A DNA stretch of 64,000 nucleotides from Nymphaea colorata. Lineage: Eukaryota; Streptophyta; Magnoliopsida; Nymphaeales; Nymphaeaceae. The stretch spans positions 43,703,115-43,767,114 of the forward strand of contig NC_045138.2 of the NCBI RefSeq assembly GCF_008831285.2, written 5' to 3'. Below the pieces are notes generated by a model. That model ran no database searches, had not been told where the DNA came from, and was given only the letters and a program-made list of their open reading frames with translations. Shown here one piece after another: positions 1-10,806 of this stretch (positions are counted from its first letter, which is position 1; every line of letters starts with the position of its first letter). Both the position numbers and the translations under genes were made by a program.

Positions 1-2024
1 GTGCTCATATCTAGTTCGAAAGGCAATCTTACCAACATCTTCCTCTTGTATTGATGACAACATGTCCTTAGGTCAATCTTGGAGAACACATTTGCATTAT
101 TAAGCTGTTCAAACAAGTCCTTAATTCTAGGGAGAAAATATCATTCTTGATGGTGACTTGATTCACTATGTGGTAATCTATACACAAGTGCATTGTCCCA
201 TTATTATTCTTAACAAATAACATGGTGCTCTCCAAGGTGACATGCTAGGACGAATGAAGTCCTTATCTAAGAGGTCATGTAGTTGCTTCTTCCATTCTTC
301 TGACTCTACCGGTGCTATATGGTATGGTGCCTTAGAAATAGAGGATGTCCTTGGTAACAACTCTATCTTGAATTCAACTTCTTGTGTTTAAGGCAAATTT
401 GTTAACTCTTCAGGGAACACATTGGGGTACTCATCACAATGGCTACATCCCATAACTTCACTAGCTTAGTTTCACTATTCAACACATTGACTAAGAGGGC
501 AACACTCTCATTTTCTAACAATCATTTAGCCGTTAGTGCAGACATCATTATCTTATCAGTTCAACTGGCTTTTCGAGTTTGGAATTCCACTGACTTCATC
601 TCATGAGTTAATAATTATATATGCTTCTTTCTACAATCTTTATTGGCATAATGCGTATATAGTCAATCCATGCCCAAAATAACATTGAACTCACTGAGAC
701 TTATGATCACCAACTATGTAGGCAAATGATGCTGATGGATATGTATGTCCACATCAAGGAGATACTGATACACGAGTTTTGAGCATGAATATGGCTGGTT
801 ACTTTTAAGACATACAGCATCATCTTAGCCGACATTTCTAGTGAAGTGGCAAATCAATTAGATGTGAAAAAATGAGCCAACACCCGCATCAAATAACACT
901 CTAGCAATGTGAGAACTAACAAGTAATGTTCATTTGATAAGATTATGTGCCTGAAACTCCTCTGCGGTAATTCGCATAGACACATCTGGTAGTCTTTTGT
1001 GCACTTGAAGGACCAGCCTCGGGCTTCTTCGATGTCTTTTCTCACATTTTTGGAAAATCTTTGATGAAGTGCTCAATCATTCCATAGTGTAAATACTCCA
1101 CTCTTTCGATAACATAGCTTCCTCAGATGCACACGTGAGCAAGTAGGACGTCTCGGTAAAGTCAAAGTAGTCATTGCCCCTTGTGTAATGTCACTACAGG
1201 TAGGCATGTTCCGCCTGAATGCTCTATCCTCTCACCTCCCATAAGGTTGTTCCTTGCCTGTGAAGTTGTTGTGCTTGGGATGCATCCACCCACCATGCAA
1301 CTATTAGCTTGGCTTCTTATGGTGGTCAGGCTGCGTCCTTGCCTCCTCCATGCGTCTAGTCTAGCCATGGTGACCGCTTCATACAAATCACGAGGCTTGC
1401 TAGATATTACCTTGTTTTATAGTCCCTCACGCAATGCATGCACAAACTTTTCTACTCTGGGCTCATTAGTGGTGTAGAGATGAAGGTAATATGCCTCTAA
1501 GTATAGATGCTTCGTAACATTCTCCTCCAAGCTCATATGATTTTGTTGCGATCATGGAACTCTTGTAGTAGTGTCTTCTGTAGGAGATGCATGGCTCATC
1601 TTGTTACTGACTGTCGACTATACTAAGAAGGTCAATGTCTATAAAGTCGTCAGCAGTATAGTTTGTTGACCTATAGGTGGAGTCTGCACCACACCAGTCT
1701 GGGTGAACAGTTACCCTAAAGTACTAGGGTCCAGTGACGTATGTGCATTTGAATGGGTCGGACTCATCTCTCTCTGTACCTTAGTAGCCAGCCCACCTCG
1801 CTTCTTACCCCCACCTTGGTACTACATTTGTAGAAGAAAGAATCCTCATTCTTTTGCAAAGTCTATGACAAGTCTTTCAAGCCAAATTGCAAAATGCATC
1901 GTCACAATATTTCAAAACATCAACCCATTCTATATGTACATATCATAGTGAACATTAGGCATACCTAGGCAACAAACCTTCACAGATAGATATTAAATCA
2001 CATCCGTAGTGGAGTTTTCCCATA
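1..2024 (-). pseudogene. Ty3/gypsy gag-protease-RT remnant, minus strand, cut by window edge
   Basis: Read on the minus strand, this is the front half of a gypsy polyprotein in pieces. A gag C-terminal stretch lies at about 1171-1560 (motif EAVTMARLDAWRR). Protease-like sequence lies near 650-860. The start of reverse transcriptase lies at about 1-360, with SKAPYHIAP, LLDKDFIRPS and SPWRAP in one frame, followed by DLFEQL and FSKIDL-like words in shifted frames. In intact elements this polyprotein packages and copies the element RNA in cytoplasmic particles. Many stops and frameshifts separate the words, so it is dead. Order and orientation match the primer site and LTR just to the right. The rest of RT, RNase H and integrase would lie beyond coordinate 1. 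The RT wording resembles Del/Tekay-type plant elements, but the clade is not certain. Confidence 0.82.
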
Positions 2025-2036
2025 GCTTTGATACCA
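2025..2036 (-). other. tRNA primer-binding site of the left gypsy element
   Basis: On the minus strand this reads TGGTATCAAAGC, a one-base variant of the plant tRNA-iMet complement TGGTATCAGAGC. It lies four bases inside the LTR end at 2041, exactly where a primer site belongs for an element running leftwards. Confidence 0.8.
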
Positions 2037-2040
2037 TGAC

Positions 2041-2483
2041 TGTCACACCCCAGCACTTTTACCCCCAGATTTTTTTTTTTGTTAAAATGTAAAACATTGA
2101 GACATGACAACACAACAATTAAAAAGGGGCTATGCACCTCAAAATGATAATGGGGTAAACATTCTAATATGTAGCAAATTCAGTTTATATAAAATTACTT
2201 CATATTTCTCAAAGATACATGACAAAAATACTATATAACCACAACACCGATGTTTAACAAAAACAAGATATCAATGTGACCTAAACATGGCACACCGGCA
2301 TGACTATAGACCCAAAATCTCTCCAATAGGATGTGAGGGGAGCCATCTGTTCAACCTGTTGCCTCGGGTCCATGCAGTATGACAACAAACTAGATAAATC
2401 CCCAACCCTATAAGGTTCACTTCATTCACATTCATTTTACTTACATTCATTTCATTTACATTCGATTTAGTGAATTGACAGCT
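2041..2483 (-). repeat. 3' end of the left gypsy element's 5' LTR (interrupted)
   Basis: The + strand begins TGTCACACCCC, so the minus strand ends ...GTGTGACA next to the primer site, as expected for an LTR. The LTR is broken at 2483 by the solo LTR that follows. It appears to resume at 5487-5569 and again after 10801, where the copia element sits. I could not find its outer end, so its full length is unknown. Confidence 0.68.
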
Positions 2484-5400
2484 TGTTCGCATCCGCAAAA
2501 ATCTTTCGGTTTTTGGAGCGCTCCAAAAAAATTAGGTTTTGTTTTGAAATGAAAGAGAAAGGGACTCACCCATCTGTACGAGGATCGACCGTTTTTTGCG
2601 CCTTTACCGGGGTTAATAAATCCAAGGGCTATGTTAATTCTTGATGCATTTCCTTTTAGCTTAAACATCTTTTTTATTTTAAATAAAATGTAGTGTTTGA
2701 GAAAATATTGAAGATTTAATGTTTCAAGATTTTGAGAAAGTTTTGAAGAATCATTTGATAATATAAAACGTTTTGATTTGCAAAATCTTGAGTGAAAAAT
2801 CTTTACAAATATCATTTTGAAACATTTGAAAATCACCTTTTCAAATCATTTTAGTGTTTTCTTAAGACTTTAAGTAAGTTTGAGGTTTCGCTCTAATTTG
2901 GTTACTACCTAATTAGAGCTTCACATCTTGCTTAAGTTCTTTTAGAGAGGTGCTTCTAATAATTTGTGATATTAAGTGAATGTAGATGTATGAATGCATT
3001 GATCGTATATGATTAAAAGAAGCCATTCATTCCTACGATAATATACATCTAAGTTTCTCATTGATATTTATTAGGTTGACATAAATATTGTTATGAAAGA
3101 GATTTTTTTTTTTAAATGGAATGGGGTTGTAGACCATCAAGCATGATTCCCATATTGGGTCATTATTTGATTTTTGGTCTTACTGAAGTCGGTAAATAAA
3201 AAGGTCTTGGAAGAAAAATGTTCAAAAGAATGAAAAAGAGGGAAGACTTAAAGATAAGAGGAACATGGAGAAAGAGAGAGAGAGAATGAGATTTTGAAAA
3301 TCACAAAGGATTTTAAAGAGAGAGAGATATGTATTCATATGCATATTTATATATACATATATATGTATATATATGCATATGGATACATATATAAAAGCTT
3401 GTGAAGAGGAGGTTTAAGTCAAATAGAGAAGAAGAAAAGATTTTAGAAAGAAAGTAAGAGATTTTAAAAAATAATACACGTATATATATATATATATATA
3501 TACATATATGAGAGTTTGTAAAAGAATTTGTTAAATCATAAAAAGAGATGGACAAAGGGAGATTGTCATTTGTACATATATGCACATGACATGTATACAC
3601 GTATATGTGTTCATGAAAATTAAAATGAAGAAATGACTTGAAAATGTTCGACTTCATTTTTTATGTAGCCAGAGAGGAACTTGGACTCATGCAAGAGTCT
3701 AAGCTAAGTCTCCATGGCCTCATTAGAGGGGGTTCTTGCTTTTAAAAATCTTTTAGAATATTATTCTAAAATTTTTTGTATGTGAACATGAAAAACATTA
3801 TTAGTTTGTTGGATACAAGAGAATATATTTCTTCCACTGTTGGGTATGGAAGAAAATCAAACATACATAAAATGAAGAGCAACGTAGGAAAGCACTCATT
3901 GGGGTCCCTAATTGGGTGATTATGAAACTACGCATGAGAATGACATGAAAAGTGCATATTAATATGTACAAATTTGTGAGGGGCTTTCTTCGGTTGGACA
4001 AATTTTAACCTCAAAAATCAACACAAGAATGAAGAAATCTCAACTCAAAAACTCATTCTCACCGTGCATTTGCTCATTAATTAAAGAAAATTAATACATC
4101 ATGCATAAGCATCGTCTAAAACATACATGATGAGTAAAGCAATGAAACAAGCATATCCTTGAAAATGAATGAAGAGATGTAATTATCTCGCCGTGCTCAT
4201 ACTCCACGTGCACTCAAGATGTAGCTCTCGTTCCCCAGATTGAAAATCATTTGAGCTTTCTTGCATGGCCATGGGGAGGTGGCAAGGGGAAACAAAAATT
4301 AAAATGGAATAAGGATTACATACCTCTAATAACTTCTCATGCTCTCTTCAAGAGTTGGAACTTGAAGAAGAAGAAGAAAAGAAGAGACAAATGGAGAACA
4401 AGAGTCAAATCTTCAAGTAAAGAATCATTAGAAACTCCCCCAAAGGTTAGCTCCTACCCAAGAGGGAGGACTGTGGGGGTATTTATAGTGAGTTTTGGTG
4501 GCAAAATTCAAAATTTGATTTTTTTTAATTGAACAAGATTTTCATGCGAATTTCAAGTATTTTTGAATAGTTTTATTTATTTTTAAATAAGCTTTGACCA
4601 AGTGGGATTGGCCACTAGCCCTTCCCTTTGGGGTGTCTTCAAAGCTAATGCCCACCCTGCCAGGCCAAAACCGCCCCTTGGGGGCGGTTTAACACTAAAA
4701 TGGGGGCCTATGGTGTGCTGCGCTGATTCGGTGCCTCAGCACGCGCAGCCTAGATTGGTCGTGCGTGAGGCGCTATCGCACCACAGTGCATCAGGCGCTG
4801 GCGCGTCACCTGACATGCACAGCGCCACGCATGAGCAAGCATGCACGAGCGCTCGCCATCGAGCGTGCGCCATTGCACTCAGTGGTCATAATTTAAAAAA
4901 AATTGAATAAAACAAAATAAAATGAAATAAATAAATAAATAATTCTTTAATAAGAAAGCATAAAACCATTTTCTAATAAGAAAAAATTATTTTTGTTACA
5001 AATGGTGGCTGACTCCGTTTTGAGTCACTCCGGGCTCATTTTAAATCTGGATCAAGTTCAGTTGATCGCCGGCACATTCTAGTGAGTAATTTAAGCTCAA
5101 ACACATGTTTTGGCATGAAGACAAAACATAAAACAAAAGAAAAGGTTGTACTGGTGCACAACACTTAATAGCATCAAATTTTATTATTTTGATCTTGGAT
5201 TTGGATTTTAAGTTTGAAATTCTCAATTTGGATTTAAACTTGGGTTTTGGATCTAATTCGGATCCAAGAGTTGGATTTTGGGTTCGAATCTTGCATCTAA
5301 AGTTGGGTTTGAATTTGAATTTTGTGTTTGGGATCGGACGAGGGTTTAGAAATTCATTTTGGATTGAATAGTCACGAATTTATTTTGGGTCTACAATTAG

Positions 5401-5486
5401 GCTTAAGAATTAAATCCAGATGAAATAATTGAGATTTGAATGAAAATAAAATACACACCTTTTTGGAAAAATTTGGGGTGATAACA
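2484..5486 (-). mobile_element. Solo LTR of a large gypsy-type family (copy 1)
   Basis: A 3,003-bp sequence. On the minus strand it starts TGTTATCACCCC and ends GCGAACA. It matches 33681-36220 in inverted orientation over most of its length, including both ends, and has no internal coding region. The flanking pentamers are CAGCT (2479-2483) and CTGCT (5487-5491), four of five identical, which fits a target-site duplication with one later change. A solo LTR forms by recombination between the two LTRs of a full element. It contains a TA tract at about 3481-3500, a GC-rich island at about 4620-4880 that is mostly absent from copy 2, and the conserved core at 2561-2630. Confidence 0.8.
4668..4690. 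repeat. Perfect GC-rich hairpin inside solo LTR copy 1
   Basis: AAACCGCCCC is followed after three bases by its exact reverse complement GGGGCGGTTT, a 10-bp stem. It lies at the edge of a GC-rich island within an otherwise AT-rich LTR. Confidence 0.85.
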
Positions 5487-5569
5487 CTGCTCTTATGGGT
5501 GCAAACACATGCACGTATGCACCACAGGCGACCTACAATCGGGAGATAACCCCCGTGGTGGTTTGACAT
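5487..5569 (-). repeat. Short stretch of the host LTR between two insertions
   Basis: 83 bp between the solo LTR and the copia element. It is probably a slice of the LTR that begins at 2041. The last five bases (GACAT, 5565-5569) are the copia target-site duplication. No gene is visible. Confidence 0.5.
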
Positions 5570-5734
5570 TGATGAATTTAAGAGAACTAATCTTTGATTA
5601 ACCTCGAAAGAATCCCTAACTCCTCTTTATATAGACTAGAGGAGAGGGATAAGTTACAAGAAAGTCATTCAAAAGAAACATTATTACACAAGTGCCCTCT
5701 CAAGCCTAATACTGAGTATAAACACGTCTTAACA
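5570..5734 (-). repeat. Copia-A 3' LTR
   Basis: 165 bp, bounded TGATG...TAACA on the + strand. It differs from the partner LTR at two sites (near 5660 and 5670). It is very short for a copia LTR and contains a TATATA box-like stretch at about 5628-5634. Confidence 0.95.
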
Positions 5735-5745
5735 CTCCCCCTCAA
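5735..5745 (-). other. Copia-A polypurine tract
   Basis: The minus strand reads TTGAGGGGGAG directly before the 3' LTR, the usual primer for plus-strand DNA synthesis. The pol stop codon (5742-5744) lies inside it. Confidence 0.9.
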
Positions 5746-6190
5746 GTTGGAGCGTATATGTCAAACAAGCTCAACTTGGAACAACAACTTTGGAATGGTC
5801 CTCTTGCAAGAGCTTTAGTAAAAATATCAGCAGTTTGCCCTGTAGTTGAAATATGGGAGGTACTTACAAACCCCTTTTGAATCATGTCTCTGGTATAGTG
5901 ACAATCTACTTCAACATGCTTGGTTCTCTCATGGAAAGCAGGATTATTAGCAATAAACAGAGCAGCTTTGTTATCACCTAACAATTGCATAGGAAGAGGC
6001 ACTTCCACAGTAAGATCCAACATCAGAGATCTAACCCACATAACTTCAGCAGTAGCCTGAGCCATAGCTCTATACTCAGATTCTGCACTTGATCTGGCAA
6101 CCACTGTCTGCTTCTTACTCTTCCATGTGACCAAGTTGGATCCAATACACACAAAACCCAGTAGTGGATTTTCTGTCAAGGTGACATCCC
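5742..6190 (-). pseudogene. Copia-A RNase H segment (third frame)
   Basis: This is the C-terminal end of the copia polyprotein, displaced into a third reading frame. It carries the copia RNase H block: WKSKKQTVVARSSAESEYRA, then LLGDNKAALFIANNP and the HVEVDCHYTRD motif, and ends LFDIYAPT with a stop inside the polypurine tract. The preceding RT frame reads into TTGFCVYW and then out of frame near 6150-6165, so the break is a small indel at that point. In an intact element RNase H removes the RNA template during reverse transcription. The domain itself is uninterrupted. Confidence 0.9.
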
Positions 6191-7450
6191 GCATAATCAG
6201 CATCAACATACACAGATATAGTGAGAGATGTACCATTTTGAAAGAAGAGTCCCATTCCTGGTGAATTTTTCAGATACCTGAGAATCATCATGGCAGCATC
6301 CCAATGGACTTTCTTGGGCTTATCCATAAATTGACTCACTCTGCTGACAGCATAGGCAATATCAGGTCGAGTAACAGTGATATATAGGAGCTTCCCAACA
6401 ATCCCTCTATATTGTCTAGCATCAACATCTTCAGTATCATCATCATACAAGCGAGTATTGATGTCCATGGGTGTAGAGGCAGGTCGACATCCTAGCATAC
6501 CTGTCTCTTGCAAAACATCAGTAACGTATTTCCTTTGGCACATGATAAGACCCTTCTGATTTCTAGCAAACTCAATACCTAGGAAATAGCGTAGCTCACC
6601 AAGATCCTTGGTGACAAAGTGTCGTCCAAGGACACCCTTGATGTTGGAAATCCCCTGAATATCATCCCCTGTAACAATGATATCATCAACATAGACAAGA
6701 ACTATAACTGTACCTGTAGAAGTTTTCTTGACAAAAAGGGAATGATCAGCCGAAGAACGTCTGAAGCCCTCATTCTCAATATTCTCTGATAATTTTTGAA
6801 ACCAAGCTCGAGGACTTTGTTTCAGACCATAAATTGCCTTTCTCAATCTACACACTTTCTGACACTCTCCCTCAGCAACAAACCCTGGTGGTTGCTGCAT
6901 ATACACTTCTTCATGTAGGTCACCATACAGAAAGGCATTTTTGACATCAAGCTGTGATAGAGACCAATTCTTGCTGACGGCCACAGCGAGAAGAACCCGT
7001 AAAGAAGCATGTCGTGCCACAGGAGAGAAGGTATCATAATAATCAACCCCATAAGTCTGAGTATAGCCTTTTGCAACCAGGCGAGCCTTATATCTCTCAA
7101 TGCTACCATCTGCTCTGTATTTAACAGTAAATACCCATCGACAACCAACAATAGCTGCATCAGATGAAGGAGTAACTAGTGTCCACGTGCCTCTAGACTG
7201 AAGGGCATCCATCTCTTCTTGCATAGCTGCGGCCCATTTGGGATCAGAAAGAGCGTCCATGGGAGTCTGTGGAAGAGCTACAGCCGACAGTCCCTTGACA
7301 AACTGTCGGTAAGTAGGAGTGAGGCGAGCCATGGACAAATGACCAGAGAGAGGATGCATAGTGCAACTGCGTTTGCCTTTCCTTTGAGCAATAGGCATAT
7401 CAAGTTCATTAATATGAGGACCAGAGAGAGTCCCCTGTGGCATCATCACA
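6115..7450 (-). pseudogene. Copia-A reverse transcriptase segment (second frame)
   Basis: A continuous frame encoding the copia reverse transcriptase (RVT_2 type). Visible blocks are PKWAAAMQEEMDAL and GCRWVFTVKYRADGSIERYK, then LDVKNAFLYGDL, RKAIYGLKQSPRAW, and the catalytic YVDD within LVYVDDIIVTGDD. LGELRYFLGIE and ARPDIAYAVS-like sequence (here VTRPDIAYAVS) follow. The frame is displaced by one base from the gag-integrase frame, the switch falling within 7411-7450 next to a run of four G. It ends prematurely at 6115 because of the next frameshift. No stop lies within the RT itself. Confidence 0.93.
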
Positions 7451-9967
7451 TAAAGAATGGTCAGCAGGATTTGTGTGTTCAGGAAGTACCTTGGGCATGC
7501 TGGGTGAAGGCACAGGAGCACAGGGGGCAGGTTGAACAGGTTTAGTGCGACGTTGGTAAATAGCCCCAAAACGCGAAGCAACGGGTTGTGGATAACTCAT
7601 GAGAGGTAAAGGAAGGTGGACTTCATCACTAAATTCAGGCACCCTTAATTGAGTTCCATTTGAAGAGAAATAAGAGGTGGACTCAAAAAATGTAACATCA
7701 GCACTGACATAATATCGACAAGTAGAAGGATCATAACAACGATATCCCTTTTGAGTGCGGGAATAACAAAGAAAGATCGTTTTGATAGCCCGAGGGGATA
7801 ACTTATCTCTCCCAGGACCAAGCAACTGAACAAAGGCAACACATCCAAAAATACGAGGTGCAACAGAAAACAATTCTCTGTCAGGAAAAAGAACAGAGAA
7901 AGGAATAAGATCTCCCAACACAGATGACGGCATGCGATTAATAAGATAGCATGCTGTAAGAACAGCATCTCCCCAATAAGAATGGGGAACATGGTTGTGT
8001 ATGATAATGGTTCTGGCGACATCAAGAATATGGCGGTGTTTTCTTTCAGCAACCCCGTTTTGTTGAGAGGTATAGGCACAAGAAGTTTGGTGAATGATAC
8101 CCTTATCCCTGAAAAATTGTTCTAAAGAGGAAGCACAGAACTCAAGAGCATTGTCAGAGCGCACAATCTTGACACAAGTATCAAACTGAGTCAGAATTTC
8201 ATTGATAAAATTTTTGATTACATGACCCGCTTCAGATTTGTGTTTCATAAGAAAAACCCAACTAACACGACTGTAATCATCAACAACAACAAGATAATAC
8301 CGATGACCCTGAAGGTCAGGAGTACGACTCGGGCCCCAAACATCAAAATGAAGTAACTCAAACACAGAGTGGCTACTTCTACTAGACCGCGGAGGAAAGG
8401 ATGACCGATGGTGTTTGCCTAACTGACAAGACTCACATTGAAAAGACGACTTATGAGACAGCTGAGGGAGAACATGCAGCAGTTTCTGAAACGGGAGATG
8501 TCCAAAACGTAAATGCCAAGTATAAGCCGAGGATGAGGACGACCCCGACGAGGTAGATCCAGCAAAGGGAAAGGAATGCACTAGCCTGTAGAGACCTCCC
8601 TGTTCACGGCCACTGCCAATCACCCTGCCCGTCAGTATATCCTGAAACACAAGAGAGGAAGAGTCAAATATAGCACGACAATTTAATTCTCTGGTAATCT
8701 GACTGATAGAAAGTAGGCTATGGGGGAATTCTGGTGCATGAAGAACGTGCTGCAGCGGCAATGATGAAGTAAGTTGGACCTCTCCATGTCCAACAACTGG
8801 TGAATCTTTTCCATCTGCTAGAATAACCGAACGACCCGGTGGAGTAGGGACGTAAGAGGTGAATTGCGTCTTATCCCCACAGAGATGTGTCGATGCACCA
8901 GAATCAATAAGCCAATCTGTAGTGTCAGGAGGAGAGCAGACTGTACAGGCAGAATACATACCAGATGAAGAAGCACTCGCAGCGGTAGGAACAGTAGAAG
9001 TGGTCGGACCAGGGACTTGATGGGTGCTGTCGCCAATCAAGTGTCTCAACTGAGAGAGAATGTCATCTACATGCAACTCACTGGAGGAGGCAGTGTGCTG
9101 AGGCTTAGGCTGCTCAGGAGAATCAGTAGATACAGTCTGATTTGCAAAAGCTGGACGACCATGTTTTTGCCAACACTTATCCACAGTATGACCAATGCGG
9201 TGACAAAACTGACATACAGGGCGCGAAGGGGTATTGCCACGGCCACGGCCCCCTCGTCCTCTGGCAAAAAAGAGTCCACCTCTGCCACGAGTAGCAAGCA
9301 TAGCAGAAGTGGTATCAGGAACAGTCGATGCAGAGATCGGAATTCTGCTGAGCCTACTGTAAGCCTCATCAATAGGAGGAATCGAGGGACTAGTAAGCAT
9401 TTGGTTCTTTGCGGATTCATAAACAGAGTCTAAACCAGAAAGAAAGACCCCTACCATAAGCATATCTCTGTATGCCTTTTGTTGTTCACACTTGCATGCG
9501 GGAAAGTAGCTATTCAGTCGCTCAAACATGGACTTGAGACTAGAATAATAAGTGTGAAGAAGTCTGCCATCTTGCCGCATCTGATGGATATCATGATGAA
9601 GCTGCATAATGCACGTTTCATTTCTTGCCTGTGAATACGTGGCAGCAAGGGAATCCCACATATCCTTTGCACTGTCCTTGTGCAAGACTTCATTTGCAAT
9701 TTCTTGTGAGAGAGTACCAACAATCCATACCATAACCAACGAATTATCTTTAAACCAAGTAGTATATTTTCCTACCTTCTGTACGGGCTCGGGCTCCAAA
9801 ATTAGATGTTCCTTCTCATGAGCGATCAAAGTTCTTTTTACTTGCATGGCCCACATCTCGTAATTACCCCCATCCATTTTGGTGATAATGCTGGAAAATG
9901 GGGAACTTTTCATCTCTCCCGACGATACAAAGGAAGAGGTATTAGCGCCACTGCTAATTTCAGACAT
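7409..9967 (-). CDS. Copia-A gag-protease-integrase polyprotein
   Basis: 852 residues without a stop, starting MSEISSGANTS about 670 bp inside the 5' LTR. Gag covers about residues 1-250. An RG-rich stretch precedes a CCHC zinc knuckle with cysteines 252, 255 and 265 and His260. The aspartic protease motif DSGAST is at 355-360. The integrase zinc-binding residues are His485, His490, Cys511 and Cys514. The integrase catalytic triad is Asp542, Asp605 and Glu641, with the expected 35-residue gap between the last two. In an intact element protease would cut the chain and integrase would insert the new DNA copy. After about residue 840 the frame runs out of homology and stops, and RT continues one base away. 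A programmed shift is possible but unusual for plant copia; simple mutation is likelier. Confidence 0.93.
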   Translation of the reverse strand: MSEISSGANTSSFVSSGEMKSSPFSSIITKMDGGNYEMWAMQVKRTLIAHEKEHLILEPEPVQKVGKYTTWFKDNSLVMVWIVGTLSQEIANEVLHKDSAKDMWDSLAATYSQARNETCIMQLHHDIHQMRQDGRLLHTYYSSLKSMFERLNSYFPACKCEQQKAYRDMLMVGVFLSGLDSVYESAKNQMLTSPSIPPIDEAYSRLSRIPISASTVPDTTSAMLATRGRGGLFFARGRGGRGRGNTPSRPVCQFCHRIGHTVDKCWQKHGRPAFANQTVSTDSPEQPKPQHTASSSELHVDDILSQLRHLIGDSTHQVPGPTTSTVPTAASASSSGMYSACTVCSPPDTTDWLIDSGASTHLCGDKTQFTSYVPTPPGRSVILADGKDSPVVGHGEVQLTSSLPLQHVLHAPEFPHSLLSISQITRELNCRAIFDSSSLVFQDILTGRVIGSGREQGGLYRLVHSFPFAGSTSSGSSSSSAYTWHLRFGHLPFQKLLHVLPQLSHKSSFQCESCQLGKHHRSSFPPRSSRSSHSVFELLHFDVWGPSRTPDLQGHRYYLVVVDDYSRVSWVFLMKHKSEAGHVIKNFINEILTQFDTCVKIVRSDNALEFCASSLEQFFRDKGIIHQTSCAYTSQQNGVAERKHRHILDVARTIIIHNHVPHSYWGDAVLTACYLINRMPSSVLGDLIPFSVLFPDRELFSVAPRIFGCVAFVQLLGPGRDKLSPRAIKTIFLCYSRTQKGYRCYDPSTCRYYVSADVTFFESTSYFSSNGTQLRVPEFSDEVHLPLPLMSYPQPVASRFGAIYQRRTKPVQPAPCAPVPSPSMPKVLPEHTNPADHSLCDDATGDSLWSSY

Positions 9968-10624
9968 CTTTCAACACAAAGGAGGAAACCGAGCCACAGA
10001 ATAGGAAGTGCAGGCAAAAGAATACAATCACATATCGAAAGACAACATGCTGATCATGAAGCAATATACAGTTAACGCAGGTAGCAATCCAGAAGTCTGA
10101 TCGGCGAGAAGAGGCAACAGCAGAGCTGAACGAAGAGAGATACCAGAGACGACGCTGAGAAGAAAATCAGCGTGCAGAACCACGGGCAGAGCAGCGGCGG
10201 AACAGCGGCGGAGCAGCGTGCAGCGGAGGAGCAGCGTGCAGAGCAGCGGCGGAGCAGCATGTAGCGGAAAGACGCTGAGAGGAAAAAAAAATCAGCGTTG
10301 AGGCGGCGGCGAAGATGACAGGCGAAGCAGTCTGCTGGGCGGAGCAACGGCAGAGTGCACACGCGGCGGCGGCGCAGGCGGACGGGCGCAGGCAGACGGG
10401 CGCAGGCGGCGCAGGCGGAGGCGGCGCAGACAGACAATGGGTAGGGCGACGAGGGGCAGCAGGGATGGATCAGGCGGCAATGGACAGGGCGGCAAAGGGC
10501 GAGGCGGCAATGGACAGCGGGTGGCAATGGACAGGGCGGCAAAGGGCGGCGGCAACTGACGCCGATGAGGCGGCGGCCGGCGCCGCTCAGTCGGCGACAA
10601 CTCGCTGTGGAGGAGACGGCTGGT
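9968..10624 (-). other. Copia-A untranslated leader, GC-rich
   Basis: Between primer site and gag start. About 10180-10620 is strikingly GC-rich, built from imperfect repeats of GCAGCGGCGGAGCAGC-like units (10190-10265) and GGCGGCAATGGACAG-like units (10480-10560). Open frames on both strands here are low-complexity Pro/Ala/Arg reading and are not genes. Confidence 0.75.
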
Positions 10625-10636
10625 GCTCTGATACCA
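10625..10636 (-). other. Copia-A primer-binding site
   Basis: The minus strand reads TGGTATCAGAGC, the perfect complement of the 3' end of plant initiator methionine tRNA, directly touching the 5' LTR. Confidence 0.95.
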
Positions 10637-10801
10637 TGATGAATTTAAGAGAACTAATCTTTGATTAACCTCGAAAGAATCCCTAACTCCTCTTTATATA
10701 GACTAGAGGAGAGGGATAAGTTACAATAAAGTCATTAAAAAGAAACATTATTACACAAGTGCCCTCTCAAGCCTAATACTGAGTATAAACACGTCTTAAC
10801 A
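10637..10801 (-). repeat. Copia-A 5' LTR
   Basis: 165 bp, the same boundaries as 5570-5734 with two mismatches. It is followed by target duplication GACAT at 10802-10806. The promoter of the element should lie here, but I can only point to the TATATA-like stretch. Confidence 0.95.
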
Positions 10802-10806
10802 GACAT

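Larger units (their letters stand above)
5570..10801 (-). mobile_element. Complete Ty1/copia LTR retrotransposon (Copia-A)
   Basis: A 5,232-bp element on the minus strand with 165-bp LTRs at both ends. Its primer site touches the 5' LTR, and a polypurine tract touches the 3' LTR. It is flanked by a perfect duplication of GACAT (5565-5569 and 10802-10806). By eye the two LTRs differ at only two positions, so the insertion is recent compared with everything around it. The domain order gag, zinc knuckle, protease, integrase, RT, RNase H is the copia order. Two frameshifts break the single polyprotein frame, so this copy is probably non-autonomous. It sits inside an older gypsy LTR. Confidence 0.96.

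Noticed and set aside
10072-10668. GC-rich frames on both strands that look like secreted or basic proteins
   Set aside because: They lie entirely in the Copia-A leader between primer site and gag start; low-complexity repeat reading.
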